This document shows positions 11,392 to 19,633 of a stretch of DNA of 64,000 nt, one piece after another. Within the stretch, counting starts at the first letter, position 1. Every line of letters begins with the position of its first letter. The stretch comes from Solirubrobacter soli DSM 22325. GTDB lineage: Bacteria; Actinomycetota; Thermoleophilia; Solirubrobacterales; Solirubrobacteraceae. Made by a program: the position numbers and the translations under genes. The notes beneath the pieces are model-generated. The model ran no database searches. It worked only from the letters and a program-made list of their open reading frames with translations, and was not told the DNA's origin. The stretch covers positions 527,025 through 591,024 of the forward strand of contig NZ_AUIK01000008.1 of NCBI RefSeq assembly GCF_000423665.1. The letters run 5' to 3'.

Positions 11392-12369
11392 ATGTCCAGG
11401 CTCGCCGAGGAAGGCTTCGCCCGCGCGGCGCTCCAGTCCGGGTGTCGGTTCTCCGCGGGCCTCGCCGAGGCGCGGGCGTTGATGGCCACCGGCCGCCCGG
11501 ACGCTGCCGAGCGCCTGCTCGCCGACCTCACCGCGCCGGACGAGCGCGGGGCGACGACCCTGGCGCTCGTCCGCGCCTGGAACCTCTTCTGGACGCTCGA
11601 CCGCCCCGCCGACGCCGAAGCGGTCCTCACGGCGCGCACCGCCGCGCCGGAGCTGCACGCACTGCGGGCGCGGTTCGCCTTCGCGCAGGGGGATCCGCTG
11701 GCCGCGCTGGCGCTGGCGGCGCCGGTCGAGGCGGACGAATGCGCGCCCGAGGCCGCGCGGGTCCGCGCGGCGGTCGCGATGGCCGAGGCGCTCGCGGTGT
11801 GCGGGCGGCGCGACGAGGCGGTCGCGGTCGCGCGGCGCTGGGAACCCGCCTCGCAGCGGCAGCTGGCCGGAGCGCAGGCGCTCGCGCACTGGCTCGCCGG
11901 AAGCCTCCACGAGGCCACGTACGAGGCCGAGCGCGCCTACGCGGCGGCGACCGACGAGCAGGGCTGGGCCGTCGCCGCGCTGCTGCTCGGCCACGTCTGG
12001 CTCTCGCGGGGCGACACCGAGGCCGCGCTGCGCTGGTTTCGCGAGAGCGCGGTCCTGCTGCGGGGGTCGGACCCCGTCGCGATGCGCCCGGCCGCGCTCG
12101 CGGGCATGGCCCAGGCGGCGGCGCAGGCGGGCGATGCCGCCCACGCGCGGGCGGCGATCGCGGAGCTCGACCGCATCCCGCATCCCGCCGGCCGCGGCGT
12201 CGGCGAGGAGCTCGGCCTGGCCCGCGCCTGGACCGCCCATGTCTCCGGCGATCGCGACGGCGCCGTGGCGATCGCGCAGACGGTGCTGGCCGCCGCGGAG
12301 GCCCGCGGCGCGGACGGGTTCGCCGCGCGCGCCCGCGCCGAGCTCACCCGCCTGTCGGCGCGAGATTGA
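11392..12369 (+). CDS. TPR-like helical repeat protein
   Basis: 325 residues, almost entirely Ala/Leu/Arg-rich helix pairs of tetratricopeptide type, for example RAWNLFWTLDRPADAEAVL and LLGHVWLSRGDTEAALRWF. It has no signal peptide, membrane segment or catalytic motif. The arrangement resembles the helical superstructure of MalT/LAL-type LuxR regulators, but both the N-terminal NTPase and the C-terminal LuxR DNA-binding domain are absent. It could be a free scaffold protein or the remnant of such a regulator. The 3' end overlaps the convergent gene at 12344-12997 by 26 bp. Confidence 0.7.
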   Translation: MSRLAEEGFARAALQSGCRFSAGLAEARALMATGRPDAAERLLADLTAPDERGATTLALVRAWNLFWTLDRPADAEAVLTARTAAPELHALRARFAFAQGDPLAALALAAPVEADECAPEAARVRAAVAMAEALAVCGRRDEAVAVARRWEPASQRQLAGAQALAHWLAGSLHEATYEAERAYAAATDEQGWAVAALLLGHVWLSRGDTEAALRWFRESAVLLRGSDPVAMRPAALAGMAQAAAQAGDAAHARAAIAELDRIPHPAGRGVGEELGLARAWTAHVSGDRDGAVAIAQTVLAAAEARGADGFAARARAELTRLSARD

Positions 12370-12997
12370 CCGCCGTGGCGATCAGCTCGCCCGCGTCGTC
12401 GGGGATCAGCTCGATGCTCGACACCACGGCACCCGGGCGGATGCGCGGGTCCGAGCAGCCGGCGTAGCCGTAGTCGTCGTCACCGCCGAGGTCGACCACG
12501 GTCTCCTGCGTATCCTCCTCGTCCGGCGGCGCGGCGTCGTCCTCCGGCGCCTCGCCCGACACGTCCTCGGTCGTCTCGACGAACCCCTGGTCCTCGTCGC
12601 TGCCCGCGCACAGCGTGTCGTCGACCAGCACGTCGAGCTCTGGGCCGTGGAAGCGGCGGACGGTCAAGACCGTGCCGTCGAACGCGGTGATCACCCCCGC
12701 GTTCTCGTCGCCGTCGCGAACCCCGTCGCCATCGGTGTCGGGCTGGAGCGGATCGGCCGCGGCTCTCAGCTCGTCGCCGTCGCGCAGGCCGTCGCGGTCG
12801 GTGTCGGCGCGCCGCGGGTTCGTCCGCAGCGCGTACTCCTCGCGGTTCTTGAGCCCATCGCGGTCGGCGTCCTTCGCGCGCCACGCGCCGTGCAGGTCGT
12901 AGCGGTGCGCCCAGCGGTCCAGCTTGCCCGCCGCGAAGGCAGGGTGCGGCACGACGAGCGCCAGCAAGATGGCGCCGCCGGGAATCCAGGTACGCAT
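12344..12997 (-). CDS. Secreted protein with calcium-binding (thrombospondin type-3-like) repeats
   Basis: 217 residues. A Sec signal peptide ends near PAFAAG (residue about 23). Residues about 40-100 carry three Asp-rich loops, DADRDGLKNREE, DTDRDGLRDGDE and DTDGDGVRDGDE, the DxDxDG pattern of thrombospondin type-3/EF-hand-like calcium sites. The C-terminal half is strongly acidic with two cysteines (TLCAGSDE and YAGCSD) that could form a disulfide. It is probably an extracellular calcium-binding protein; the partner is unknown. It lies 69 bp downstream of the reverse transcriptase on the same strand, so the two might be co-transcribed. Confidence 0.78.
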   Translation of the reverse strand: MRTWIPGGAILLALVVPHPAFAAGKLDRWAHRYDLHGAWRAKDADRDGLKNREEYALRTNPRRADTDRDGLRDGDELRAAADPLQPDTDGDGVRDGDENAGVITAFDGTVLTVRRFHGPELDVLVDDTLCAGSDEDQGFVETTEDVSGEAPEDDAAPPDEEDTQETVVDLGGDDDYGYAGCSDPRIRPGAVVSSIELIPDDAGELIATAVNLAPTGG

Positions 12998-13066
12998 GTG
13001 GGTCCTCGGGGGAGTCTCGGGGAAAGTACGGGGCCCGAGGCGTGGGTACCCGCCTTCTGGACGCTG

Positions 13067-14371
13067 CTACCCGTTTTCTAAAGGCGTCCAGGCGATGTGT
13101 CCGAACGCGGTCCGGAGCTTGGCGCCGCGAGCCGGGTTGAGCGACTCGACCCAGGCGATCCGGCCCAGCAGCACCGTGGGGTCGAGGCCGGCGGGACCGT
13201 CGTGCGCCGCCCGATGCAGGGTCGCCTTCAACCGCTCGTACTCGACGCGCGGCACGTTCGGGTGGGCGTTGACGACGACGCCCGTGACCGTCTGGCGGCG
13301 CCCACGGCCCATCACCCGCGTCTTGCCGGCGTTCACCTGGAAGCCCTCGTCGCGCGCGATCCCGCCGATCGCCGCGACCGGCGTCCGCAGGTGGGTGTCG
13401 CTGGAGAACACGAGATCGTCGGCGTAGCGCGAATAGCGCGCGCCGACGGCGGCGGCGAGGCCCGACAGGCGCCGGTCGAGCGCGAACGCGGCGAGGTTGG
13501 CCAGCGCGGGTGAGGTCGGGGCGCCCTGCGGGAGGTGCGGCGCCGCCAGCCGGCGCGAGAGCCGCCAGTGCCCGGCGACGGACTCTCCGGCCGGCACCGC
13601 GTTCGTGCAGAGCCCGGTGAGCACGTGCGCGACGCCCTCCGGATACCCGCAGGCGCGGAAGATCCCGAACACCCGCGCCGCCGTCACGCCCGCGAAGAAG
13701 TCCTCCAGGTCCACCCGCACCACGACGCGCCGCCCCACGTGCGTCGCGGCGTGCGTGCGCGCCGAGCGCCCACCGACGAACCCGTGCGCCGCCGGGTGGA
13801 CCGGCACGAAGGCCAGCACCTCGCGCAGGAGCCGCCGCTGCAGCGCCTTCAGGCGCGGCTTCGGGGCTTCCAGCACCCGTGGCGGGCCGGACGCGCGAGG
13901 CAGCCGCGTGTACCGGTAGTGGCGCAGCCGCTCGTCGTCCACCACCCGCTCGAGCCCGCGCACGTCGGCGAACCACTCCAGCTCGCCCACCTCCAGCCCG
14001 AGGAACGCCGCCAGGTCGCCGACCGTGTCGATCCGCGGCACCGGCCAGCGGGCGAAGCCCATGGCGGGGTGGAACGTGGGCTGCCGGAGGATGCGCGGCG
14101 GCAGCCGCACCCTTCGCGGGATCGCGTGCTCGATGTACGCGACCAGCTCGCGGCGGCGGTCCAGCGGCGGCCGGCGATACGCGTCGACGACCTCGATCGC
14201 CAGCGGTCGCAGCCACGCGCGCCGTCCGAGCGCGCGCCGCGCCCGCCGCTGGAGCTCCTCGAAGTGCCACTCGCCGCTCAGGAACGCGACCGCGAGGACC
14301 TCGGAGACCTCACGCCGGGTCAGCACAGGCGACGACGCCGCCCGACGGCTCTCGTCGTGCGTGCCCCGCAC
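13067..14371 (-). CDS. Retron-type reverse transcriptase
   Basis: 434 residues. RNA-directed DNA polymerase motifs in order: HGFVGGRSARTHAATHVG (about 196-213), the first catalytic aspartate in VRVDLEDFF (Asp221), LPQGAPTSPALANL (280-293), the catalytic core SRYADDLVFSSD (YADD 316-319) and the retron-typical QTVTGVVVN (360-368). An N-terminal extension of about 150 residues precedes the polymerase, as in the long reverse transcriptases of myxobacterial retrons such as Mx162. There is no maturase or endonuclease domain, which argues against a group II intron. The start is GTG at 14371, in the loop of a 9-bp GC-rich inverted repeat. If it is a retron, its msr-msd RNA should lie just upstream. 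Confidence 0.88.
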   Translation of the reverse strand: MRGTHDESRRAASSPVLTRREVSEVLAVAFLSGEWHFEELQRRARRALGRRAWLRPLAIEVVDAYRRPPLDRRRELVAYIEHAIPRRVRLPPRILRQPTFHPAMGFARWPVPRIDTVGDLAAFLGLEVGELEWFADVRGLERVVDDERLRHYRYTRLPRASGPPRVLEAPKPRLKALQRRLLREVLAFVPVHPAAHGFVGGRSARTHAATHVGRRVVVRVDLEDFFAGVTAARVFGIFRACGYPEGVAHVLTGLCTNAVPAGESVAGHWRLSRRLAAPHLPQGAPTSPALANLAAFALDRRLSGLAAAVGARYSRYADDLVFSSDTHLRTPVAAIGGIARDEGFQVNAGKTRVMGRGRRQTVTGVVVNAHPNVPRVEYERLKATLHRAAHDGPAGLDPTVLLGRIAWVESLNPARGAKLRTAFGHIAWTPLENG

Positions 14372-14512
14372 TGCACGGAACGGCAGCCGGGGGCACGCGA
14401 TGCTCTGCGGTGGTCAACGTTCTCTCCCCGAGGAACCCTCGGAGACGCACCTCTGATGGTGCGGGCTCGGGCGGGCATCGTCGCGGGCGGCACCATACTC
14501 AGACGAGGTGCC
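14359..14512 (-). other. Hairpin-rich leader of the reverse transcriptase; candidate structured RNA
   Basis: The interval between the divergent reverse transcriptase and glycosylase genes holds four inverted repeats in 154 bp: GGCACC/GGTGCC (14489-14494 with 14507-14512), CGCACC/GGTGCG (14446-14451 with 14458-14463), CCGAGG/CCTCGG (14428-14433 with 14437-14442), and a 9-bp pair (14359-14367 with 14390-14398) flanking the reverse transcriptase start codon. Retron non-coding RNAs lie exactly here, but the space is short for a full msr-msd and no convincing long a1/a2 pair was found. It could alternatively be a translational control leader. Confidence 0.35.
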
Positions 14513-15278
14513 TGAAGGCGACACCATCCACTACGCGGCGAACCGGATCCGCCCCGTGCTGGAAGGCCGCGTGCCCGACCGGATCGAGACGCCGCACCCG
14601 CGTTTTCGCCGCGACCGCTGGCCGGAGCGCCTCGCGGGCCAGACGGTCACGAGCGTCGACGCGCACGGCAAGCACCTGTTCCTGCGCTTCGAGAACGGCC
14701 TCGTCATCCACTCGCACCTGCGGATGACCGGCAAGTGGCGGGTGCGCGACGCGGCGACGTACGAGCCGCCGCGCAACACGTGGTTGATCCTGCGTGCCGC
14801 CGACAAGGTCGTCGCGCAGATCAACGGCCCGGTGCTCGAACTGATGACCCAGAGCCGCACCCGCTTCGACCAGCGGATCGCGGGCCTCGGGCCGGACATC
14901 CTGGCGCCGGCCCTCGACGAAGCGGGAATCCTGCGGCGGCTGCGGACCGACGACCCCACCCGCGCGATCGGCGACGCCCTGCTCGACCAGCGGATCGTCG
15001 CCGGCATCGGGAACATGTGGAAGGCCGAGGGCTGCTTCCACGCGGGCATCGACCCCTGGCGGCGCACCGGCGACGTGTCCGACGAGGAGGTGCTCGCGAT
15101 CATCCACGAGACCCGCCCGCGGATGCAGGAATCCGCGCTCGGCGGCATGCAGGAGCGCTTCAAGGTCGTGCACGGCCACGCGGGCGAGCCGTGTCCGCGG
15201 TGCGGCGCCAAGGTGCAGGCACGCGGGCAAGGCGACGACAACCGGACGACATACTGGTGTGCGGGATGTCAGCGATGA
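14508..15278 (+). CDS. Formamidopyrimidine-DNA glycosylase/endonuclease VIII family (Nei type)
   Basis: 256 residues. Bifunctional glycosylase/AP-lyase that removes oxidised bases from DNA. After the GTG initiator come Pro2 (the catalytic N-terminal amine) and Glu3, in PEGDTIHYAA, the form seen in actinobacterial Nei2. The helix-two-turn-helix DNA-binding region contains IGDALLDQRIVAGIGNMWKAE. The C-terminal zinc finger has four cysteines, CPRC and CAGC. All catalytic and metal residues are present. It overlaps the next gene (ATGA). It is divergent from the reverse transcriptase, and its GTG lies inside one of the leader hairpins. Confidence 0.92.
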   Translation: MPEGDTIHYAANRIRPVLEGRVPDRIETPHPRFRRDRWPERLAGQTVTSVDAHGKHLFLRFENGLVIHSHLRMTGKWRVRDAATYEPPRNTWLILRAADKVVAQINGPVLELMTQSRTRFDQRIAGLGPDILAPALDEAGILRRLRTDDPTRAIGDALLDQRIVAGIGNMWKAEGCFHAGIDPWRRTGDVSDEEVLAIIHETRPRMQESALGGMQERFKVVHGHAGEPCPRCGAKVQARGQGDDNRTTYWCAGCQR

Positions 15279-16000
15279 GGCGCATCGGGCACAAGGGGGC
15301 GGATCTGATCGTCCCCGGCAACACGCCGGCGTCCTTCGACGCGGCGCTCGCCCACGGCGTCGACATGATCGAGTTCGACGTGCTCCCCGAGAATCAGCAC
15401 GAGCCCGCGAAGGGCCGGCTGCTGCTCGCGCACGACTACGAGCACGTCGCCGAGGCTCCCACGCTCGACGAGGGCCTGGCGCACCTCGCGTCCGCGCCCT
15501 TCGACGGGCTCGAGTTCGACGTCGACCTGAAGCTGCCCGGCTACGAGGACCGCGTCGTCGCCGCCTTGCGCGAGCACGACCTGGTCGGCCGCGTGCTCAT
15601 CTCGAGCAACTGGATGCGGTCGCTGATCGTGCTGCGCGAGCTGGAGCCGAAGCTGCGCCTCGGCTACTCGGTGCCGCGCCTGAAGAAGGACCCGACGCAG
15701 GCGTGGCTGACCAAGCTGCCGGCGTACGCGCTGGCGGCCTGGGTGCGATTCAAGCTCCCGTCCTCGATCAAGGTCCACATGGCCGCGGGCCGCTGCGACG
15801 CGCTGATGTGCCACTGGCGGCTCGTCTCGCCGCGCCTCGTGCGCGCCGTCAAGGAGGCGGGCGGCGAGCTCTACGTGTGGACCGTCGACGACGGCCCGCG
15901 GATCGGCCGGCTGGAGAAGCTCGGCGTGACCGGCGTCATCACCAACGACCCCCGCCTCTTCGGTCAGCTCCCGCCAAGCGCGCACGTCGCGGCCGAGTAG
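15275..16000 (+). CDS. Glycerophosphodiester phosphodiesterase-like protein
   Basis: 241 residues, a TIM-barrel of the GDPD family that hydrolyses glycerophosphodiesters to glycerol-3-phosphate and an alcohol. The metal and acid/base elements are mostly present: RIGHKGADLIVPGNT at the N-terminus, IEFDVLPEN, LLAHDYEH and the C-terminal VWTVDDGPR with GVITNDP. Two positions deviate: the usual His-Arg is His-Lys, and the Glu of the PENT motif is Gly, so activity or substrate may be altered. The start at 15275 overlaps the preceding stop; 15266 (MSAM) is an alternative. The 3' end overlaps the convergent gene by 37 bp. Confidence 0.85.
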   Translation: MRRIGHKGADLIVPGNTPASFDAALAHGVDMIEFDVLPENQHEPAKGRLLLAHDYEHVAEAPTLDEGLAHLASAPFDGLEFDVDLKLPGYEDRVVAALREHDLVGRVLISSNWMRSLIVLRELEPKLRLGYSVPRLKKDPTQAWLTKLPAYALAAWVRFKLPSSIKVHMAAGRCDALMCHWRLVSPRLVRAVKEAGGELYVWTVDDGPRIGRLEKLGVTGVITNDPRLFGQLPPSAHVAAE

Positions 16001-16437
16001 CCGACCGGGTCCGAGCCCGCGGCGGACTTGTGCCCGCCGTCCGTGGCGACCTCGGCGGTGCGTGGCAGCGCGTCGCCCTTGCGCCAGCGGAACCGGACGA
16101 CGCCGCGCAGCGTGACCGGCTTCGACGGCTTCGTGAAGCTGAACGACCAGCCGGACTCGACCGGGACGCCCTTGGCGGTCCCGACCAGGCGCCAGCCGGA
16201 GTCGGCGTCCTCGACGTCGGCCCACGTGTCCTCGTCGACCTTGTACTGGACGCGGAAGCGCATCGAGAGCCGCACGCCCTTGGGCGAGCCGGGCATCGAG
16301 GCGCGGATGCCGATCGTGTCCGGCTGCTTGGCCGTGTCGCACACGTTGACGGTCGCCCACGGCTGCGGGTCGCGCGCCGAAGCGGCCGACGGAGCCAGCA
16401 ACAGAACCAGACCTGAAAGAGTCAGCGCGATCCGCAT
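15964..16437 (-). CDS. Small secreted protein, function unknown
   Basis: 157 residues. The signal peptide runs to PSAASARD (cleavage near residue 22). The mature domain is a small all-beta unit with strands RLSMRFRVQYKV and RGVVRFRWRKGD and two cysteines (VNVCDT and ATCALGG) that may form a disulfide. It resembles the many actinobacterial secreted beta-sandwich proteins of unknown role. The frame stays open upstream to 17484, but that part is antisense to the sigma and DUF4349 genes; the ATG at 16437 starts a normal signal peptide. It is divergent from the sigma-factor gene. Confidence 0.75.
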   Translation of the reverse strand: MRIALTLSGLVLLLAPSAASARDPQPWATVNVCDTAKQPDTIGIRASMPGSPKGVRLSMRFRVQYKVDEDTWADVEDADSGWRLVGTAKGVPVESGWSFSFTKPSKPVTLRGVVRFRWRKGDALPRTAEVATDGGHKSAAGSDPVGYSAATCALGGS

Positions 16438-16470
16438 ACGACGGGCGGAAAAATCTAGCGTCGATTTGTG

Positions 16471-17025
16471 ATGGATCCCATGGGCGATCGTAGTAAGGGT
16501 GTGACGACGGCCACCACCGCGACTCTTCCCGCCACCGCGGCGCGCGCGCTCGACTTCGACGCGCTCTACCGGGACGCGCGGGACGACGTCTTCGCCTACA
16601 CCGCGACGCTTCTGCGAGACAGCGCCGCCGCCGAGGACGTCACCGCCCAGGCGTTCGAGCGCGCCTACAAGCGCCGCTCCCGCTTCGACGCCCGCCGCGG
16701 CTCCCCGCGCGCGTGGCTGTTCGGCATCGCCCGCAACGCCGCCCTGGATGAGCTGCGGCGCCGCAAGCGCGTCGAGACGACCGATCTCCCCGCCCCGTCG
16801 TCCGAACCCGGACCCGACGAGGCGGCTGAGCTGGCCGCCGAGCGCGACGCCGTCCGCCGCGCCCTCGGCACGTTGCCGGCGAAGGACCGCGAGCTGATCG
16901 CGCTCAAGTACCACGCCGACCTGACCAACGGCGACATCGCCGAGGTCCTGGGCATCAACGCCAACCACGTCGGCACGCTCCTGCACCGTGCCATGACCAA
17001 GCTCCGGGAGGCCGTCGATGCCTGA
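16471..17025 (+). CDS. ECF-type RNA polymerase sigma factor
   Basis: 184 residues. Region 2 is FDALYRDARDDVFAYTATLL to SPRAWLFGIARNAALDELRR, and region 4 is LPAKDRELIALKYHADLTNG followed by GINANHVGTLLHRAMTKLR, the helix-turn-helix that reads the -35 element. There is no C-terminal extension. The gene overlaps its downstream neighbour by 8 bp (17018-17025). That neighbour is a membrane protein in the position usually held by the cognate anti-sigma factor, so the pair is probably an envelope-sensing switch. GTG at 16468, ATG at 16480 and GTG at 16501 are alternative starts. Confidence 0.92.
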   Translation: MDPMGDRSKGVTTATTATLPATAARALDFDALYRDARDDVFAYTATLLRDSAAAEDVTAQAFERAYKRRSRFDARRGSPRAWLFGIARNAALDELRRRKRVETTDLPAPSSEPGPDEAAELAAERDAVRRALGTLPAKDRELIALKYHADLTNGDIAEVLGINANHVGTLLHRAMTKLREAVDA

Positions 17026-18076
17026 TCTCGAGATGCTCCTGCGAGACGTCCGTCCCGTCCCGAACCCCGCCTGGGCCGCAAGCCTGGACAAGCGGGCGGC
17101 CGCCGGGTTTCCGTCGCCGCCCTCGTTCCCCAAGAGGGTCCTGCGCGGCATCCGCAACCACTTCGCGGCGCTCTCGCTGGCCACGGCCACCGTCGGCGCG
17201 TTGTTCGTGACCGTCCTGGTGATCTCGAACCTCGACACCGGCAGCAACGACGACTCCGGCGCGACGCGCGCCGCGGTGCCCGCCGCGGCGCCGGAGAGCT
17301 CCAAGAGCGCCTCGGGCGCGGGCTCGACCCCGGACGTCGCGACGGCCCCGCCGCTGGCTCGCGACAGCGCGGGCGGGGTGGCCGGCGAGGACCGGTCGGT
17401 GCTCAAGAACGCTTCGATCACGCTCACTACAACGGTCGGCGAGGTCCAAGGTCTCTCTGATCGCGCGATTCGCGTCGCGGACACGCTCGGCGGCTACGTC
17501 GCCAGCTCGAGCGTCGACTCGAGCGGGTCGCACGCCACCGCCACGCTGGAGCTCAAGGTCCCGTCGGCCAAGCTCGACACCGCGCTGGCCCAGCTCTCCA
17601 AGCTCGGCCACGTCAGCTCGCGCTCGCAGCAGACGCAGGACCTGACCGACCAGCGCGCCGTGTTCGAGGCCGCCGTCCGCGACGCCCGAGCCGACCGCCA
17701 GGGTCTGCGCAACCGTCTCGCCAAGGCGACGACCGACAAGCAGCGCGACCGCCTGCGCGCCCAGCTCAACCGCGCCGGCCGCCGGGTCACCAGCGCCGAG
17801 CGCCAGGTCGCCCAGCTCGACTCCACCGTGTCCTACGCGACGATCGATCTGACGATCCGCGGCAAGAAGGAGAGCGGCGGCACGGCCGTCCCCGGCGACC
17901 GCTGGACGCCCGGCGACGCGCTCAAGGACGCGGGCCGCGTGCTCGAGGTGATCGCGGGCGTGCTCGTCATCGGCCTGGCGATCCTGCTGCCCGTGGGGAT
18001 CCTCGCCGCGCTCGCCGCCTACGCCAATCGCGGCCTCACCCGCCGCCGCCGAAACCGGGCGCTCGAGGCGTCGTAA
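17018..18076 (+). CDS. DUF4349 membrane protein, probable anti-sigma partner
   Basis: 352 residues. The N-terminal 45 residues are cytoplasmic (LLRDVRPVPNPAWAASL resembles the short N-termini of sigma-linked membrane proteins), followed by a membrane segment at about 50-70 and an extracytoplasmic Ala/Ser-rich linker. The DUF4349 domain (about 125-310) includes a coiled coil (RADRQGLRNRLAKATTDKQR) between beta strands. A second membrane segment (about 310-335) precedes an Arg-rich tail. Its overlap with the sigma gene suggests that it controls that sigma factor, but no zinc-binding anti-sigma motif is present, so this is inferred from position. Confidence 0.8.
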   Translation: MPDLEMLLRDVRPVPNPAWAASLDKRAAAGFPSPPSFPKRVLRGIRNHFAALSLATATVGALFVTVLVISNLDTGSNDDSGATRAAVPAAAPESSKSASGAGSTPDVATAPPLARDSAGGVAGEDRSVLKNASITLTTTVGEVQGLSDRAIRVADTLGGYVASSSVDSSGSHATATLELKVPSAKLDTALAQLSKLGHVSSRSQQTQDLTDQRAVFEAAVRDARADRQGLRNRLAKATTDKQRDRLRAQLNRAGRRVTSAERQVAQLDSTVSYATIDLTIRGKKESGGTAVPGDRWTPGDALKDAGRVLEVIAGVLVIGLAILLPVGILAALAAYANRGLTRRRRNRALEAS

Positions 18077-18124
18077 CGCAGGCAAAACGTGTGCTCGCCG
18101 CCTCGGAGTGGTATTCACTCCCGA

Positions 18125-18820
18125 GTGACGGCGAGCACACAGGAGACGGTCGACCTCCTCGGCAACGTGCCGGTCTTCGCGCCGCTGGGGGCGTCGGACC
18201 TCGAGCTGGTGGCCGAGGTCTGCCACCCGCGGCACTTCGGCGCGGGTGAGGTCATCTTCCGCGAGGGCGACGAGTCGAACACGTGCTACATCGTGCGCTC
18301 CGGCCACGCCCGGGCGGTCCGCGAGCACGCCGACGGGCGCCAGATCGCCCTCGCCACGTTCGGTCCCGGCGACATCTTCGGCGAGCTGGCGATGTTCGAC
18401 GACGAGCGCCGCTCGGCCACCGTGGAGACGATCGACGCGCTCGACGTCCTGGCGATCCTCGGCCCGGACATGCGCCGGCTGATGCTGCGCCGCCCGCAGC
18501 TCGCCGTCGCGCTCGCGGTCTCCTTGAGCCGCCGCCTGCGCACCACCAACGAGCGCCTCTCGAGCCAGTCCTTCCAGACCGTCCAGAGCCGCGTCGCAAG
18601 CGTCATCGCCAACCTCGTCGACCAGGCCGTGGCCGAGGGGGCGAACGCCGTCGACGTCCCGATCACCGCCACCCAGGCGGACCTGGCGATGCTCGCCGGC
18701 TCCTCGCGCGAGTCCGCTTCCCGGTTCCTCGCGACGCTCGAACGGGCAGGGGTGATCTCCCAGGGCCGTGGGCGGCTCACCGTCCACGACCCGCAGGCGC
18801 TGCGGAACTATGTCTACTGA
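18125..18820 (+). CDS. Crp/Fnr-family transcriptional regulator
   Basis: 231 residues from GTG 18125. An N-terminal cyclic-nucleotide-binding fold (residues about 10-130) contains FGPGDIFGELAMFDDERRSA, close to the phosphate-binding cassette of cAMP-binding members. A long dimer helix follows. A C-terminal winged helix-turn-helix includes LAMLAGSSRESASRFLATLE, the typical Crp recognition helix with its Arg-Glu pair. No Fnr-type cysteine cluster is seen, so it is not an iron-sulfur sensor. A longer frame from GTG 18089 is open but adds no domain. It overlaps the NUDIX gene by 11 bp. Confidence 0.92.
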   Translation: MTASTQETVDLLGNVPVFAPLGASDLELVAEVCHPRHFGAGEVIFREGDESNTCYIVRSGHARAVREHADGRQIALATFGPGDIFGELAMFDDERRSATVETIDALDVLAILGPDMRRLMLRRPQLAVALAVSLSRRLRTTNERLSSQSFQTVQSRVASVIANLVDQAVAEGANAVDVPITATQADLAMLAGSSRESASRFLATLERAGVISQGRGRLTVHDPQALRNYVY

Positions 18821-19223
18821 GCTGGAGACCTCCTACGGCGGGGTCGTCGTCCGCGGCGACAAGCTGCTCGTGATCACGCCCGCCGGCAAGAAGGTCACCG
18901 GGCTGCCGAAGGGCGGGATGGAGGCGGGCGAGACGCCCGAGCAGGTCGCGGCGCGCGAGGTGCGCGAGGAGACCGGGGTCGTCGCCAACGTGGTCGAGCC
19001 GCTCGGCGATGTCCGCTACACCTACCGCCGCGGCGGGCGGCGCGTGCGCAAGACCGTCCATTTCTTCCTCTGTGAGTACGTCGAGGGCTCGACGGCCGAC
19101 CATGATCACGAGGTCGACGACGCCCGCTGGATCGCCCTCACCGAGGCCCACGACGAGCTCAGTTACCCCGGGGAGAGAGCCTTGATCGATCGCCTGCTGT
19201 CCAAGACGGCCTCCGGTCGCTAG
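18810..19223 (+). CDS. NUDIX hydrolase
   Basis: 137 residues, a single NUDIX domain. The NUDIX box GGMEAGETPEQVAAREVREE (then TGV) fits GX5EX7REUXEEXGU exactly, with the metal-binding glutamates in place. The strand TYRRGGRRVRKTVHFFLCEY follows as in MutT/diadenosine-type enzymes. It hydrolyses a nucleoside-diphosphate-linked compound; the substrate is unknown. It begins inside the 3' end of the Crp/Fnr gene, so translation is probably coupled. Confidence 0.92.
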   Translation: MSTELETSYGGVVVRGDKLLVITPAGKKVTGLPKGGMEAGETPEQVAAREVREETGVVANVVEPLGDVRYTYRRGGRRVRKTVHFFLCEYVEGSTADHDHEVDDARWIALTEAHDELSYPGERALIDRLLSKTASGR

Positions 19224-19234
19224 GCTGCCGCACC

Positions 19235-19633
19235 GTGCAGGTCCTCAACTTCTACTCCACGGTCTTCGCCGACCAGATGAAGCGCGGGCGCAAGACGGCG
19301 ACGATCCGGCTGGGCGACAAGCGGCATAAGTACCGCAAGAACCAGGTCGTGCTGGTCACCGTCGGCTACCAGTACTCCCCGCGCGAGAAGCTGTTCCATG
19401 CGGTGATCGACAACGTGGAGGTCAAGCGGGTCAAGGACCTGTCTCCACGTGACATCGAGCACGACAACCCCGAGTTCCGCCGGACGGAGGAGCTCGTGCA
19501 CTTCCTCAAGCAGATCTACGACCGTGAGGTGGCGCTCGACGACACCGTGACGGTCGTGCGGTTCTCGCAGATCGTCGAGAACCCGCCCGACTTCCAGGAT
19601 CGCCTCCGCGGAGTCGGGGGAGCGCAAAACTAA
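19235..19633 (+). CDS. ASCH-domain protein
   Basis: 132 residues, one PUA-like ASCH fold, a predicted RNA-binding module. Key elements are the N-terminal KRGRKTATIRLGDKRHKY, where the Gly-Arg-Lys-Thr-x-T-x-R loop is the ASCH signature, and the domain's later strands VTVGYQYSPREKLFHAVIDN and TVTVVRFSQI. The start is GTG at 19235, 11 bp after the NUDIX stop. The stop codon TAA at 19631-19633 is the first part of a repeated stem-loop element (19631-19682). The RNA target is unknown. Confidence 0.82.
   Translation: MQVLNFYSTVFADQMKRGRKTATIRLGDKRHKYRKNQVVLVTVGYQYSPREKLFHAVIDNVEVKRVKDLSPRDIEHDNPEFRRTEELVHFLKQIYDREVALDDTVTVVRFSQIVENPPDFQDRLRGVGGAQN

Noticed and set aside
4116..11918. A 2600-codon open frame on the minus strand opposite Lhr.
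   Set aside because: Only its last 144 codons (the GyrI-like protein) look like protein; the rest is Arg/Gly/Pro-rich antisense of a strongly GC-biased gene, with no motif, and it covers an unmistakable helicase on the other strand. The lipoprotein at 4568-4972 lies in a different frame.
15964..17484. Long upstream extension of the small secreted protein, antisense to the sigma and DUF4349 genes.
   Set aside because: The ATG at 16437 begins a proper signal peptide, and the extension is shadow sequence of two well-supported genes.
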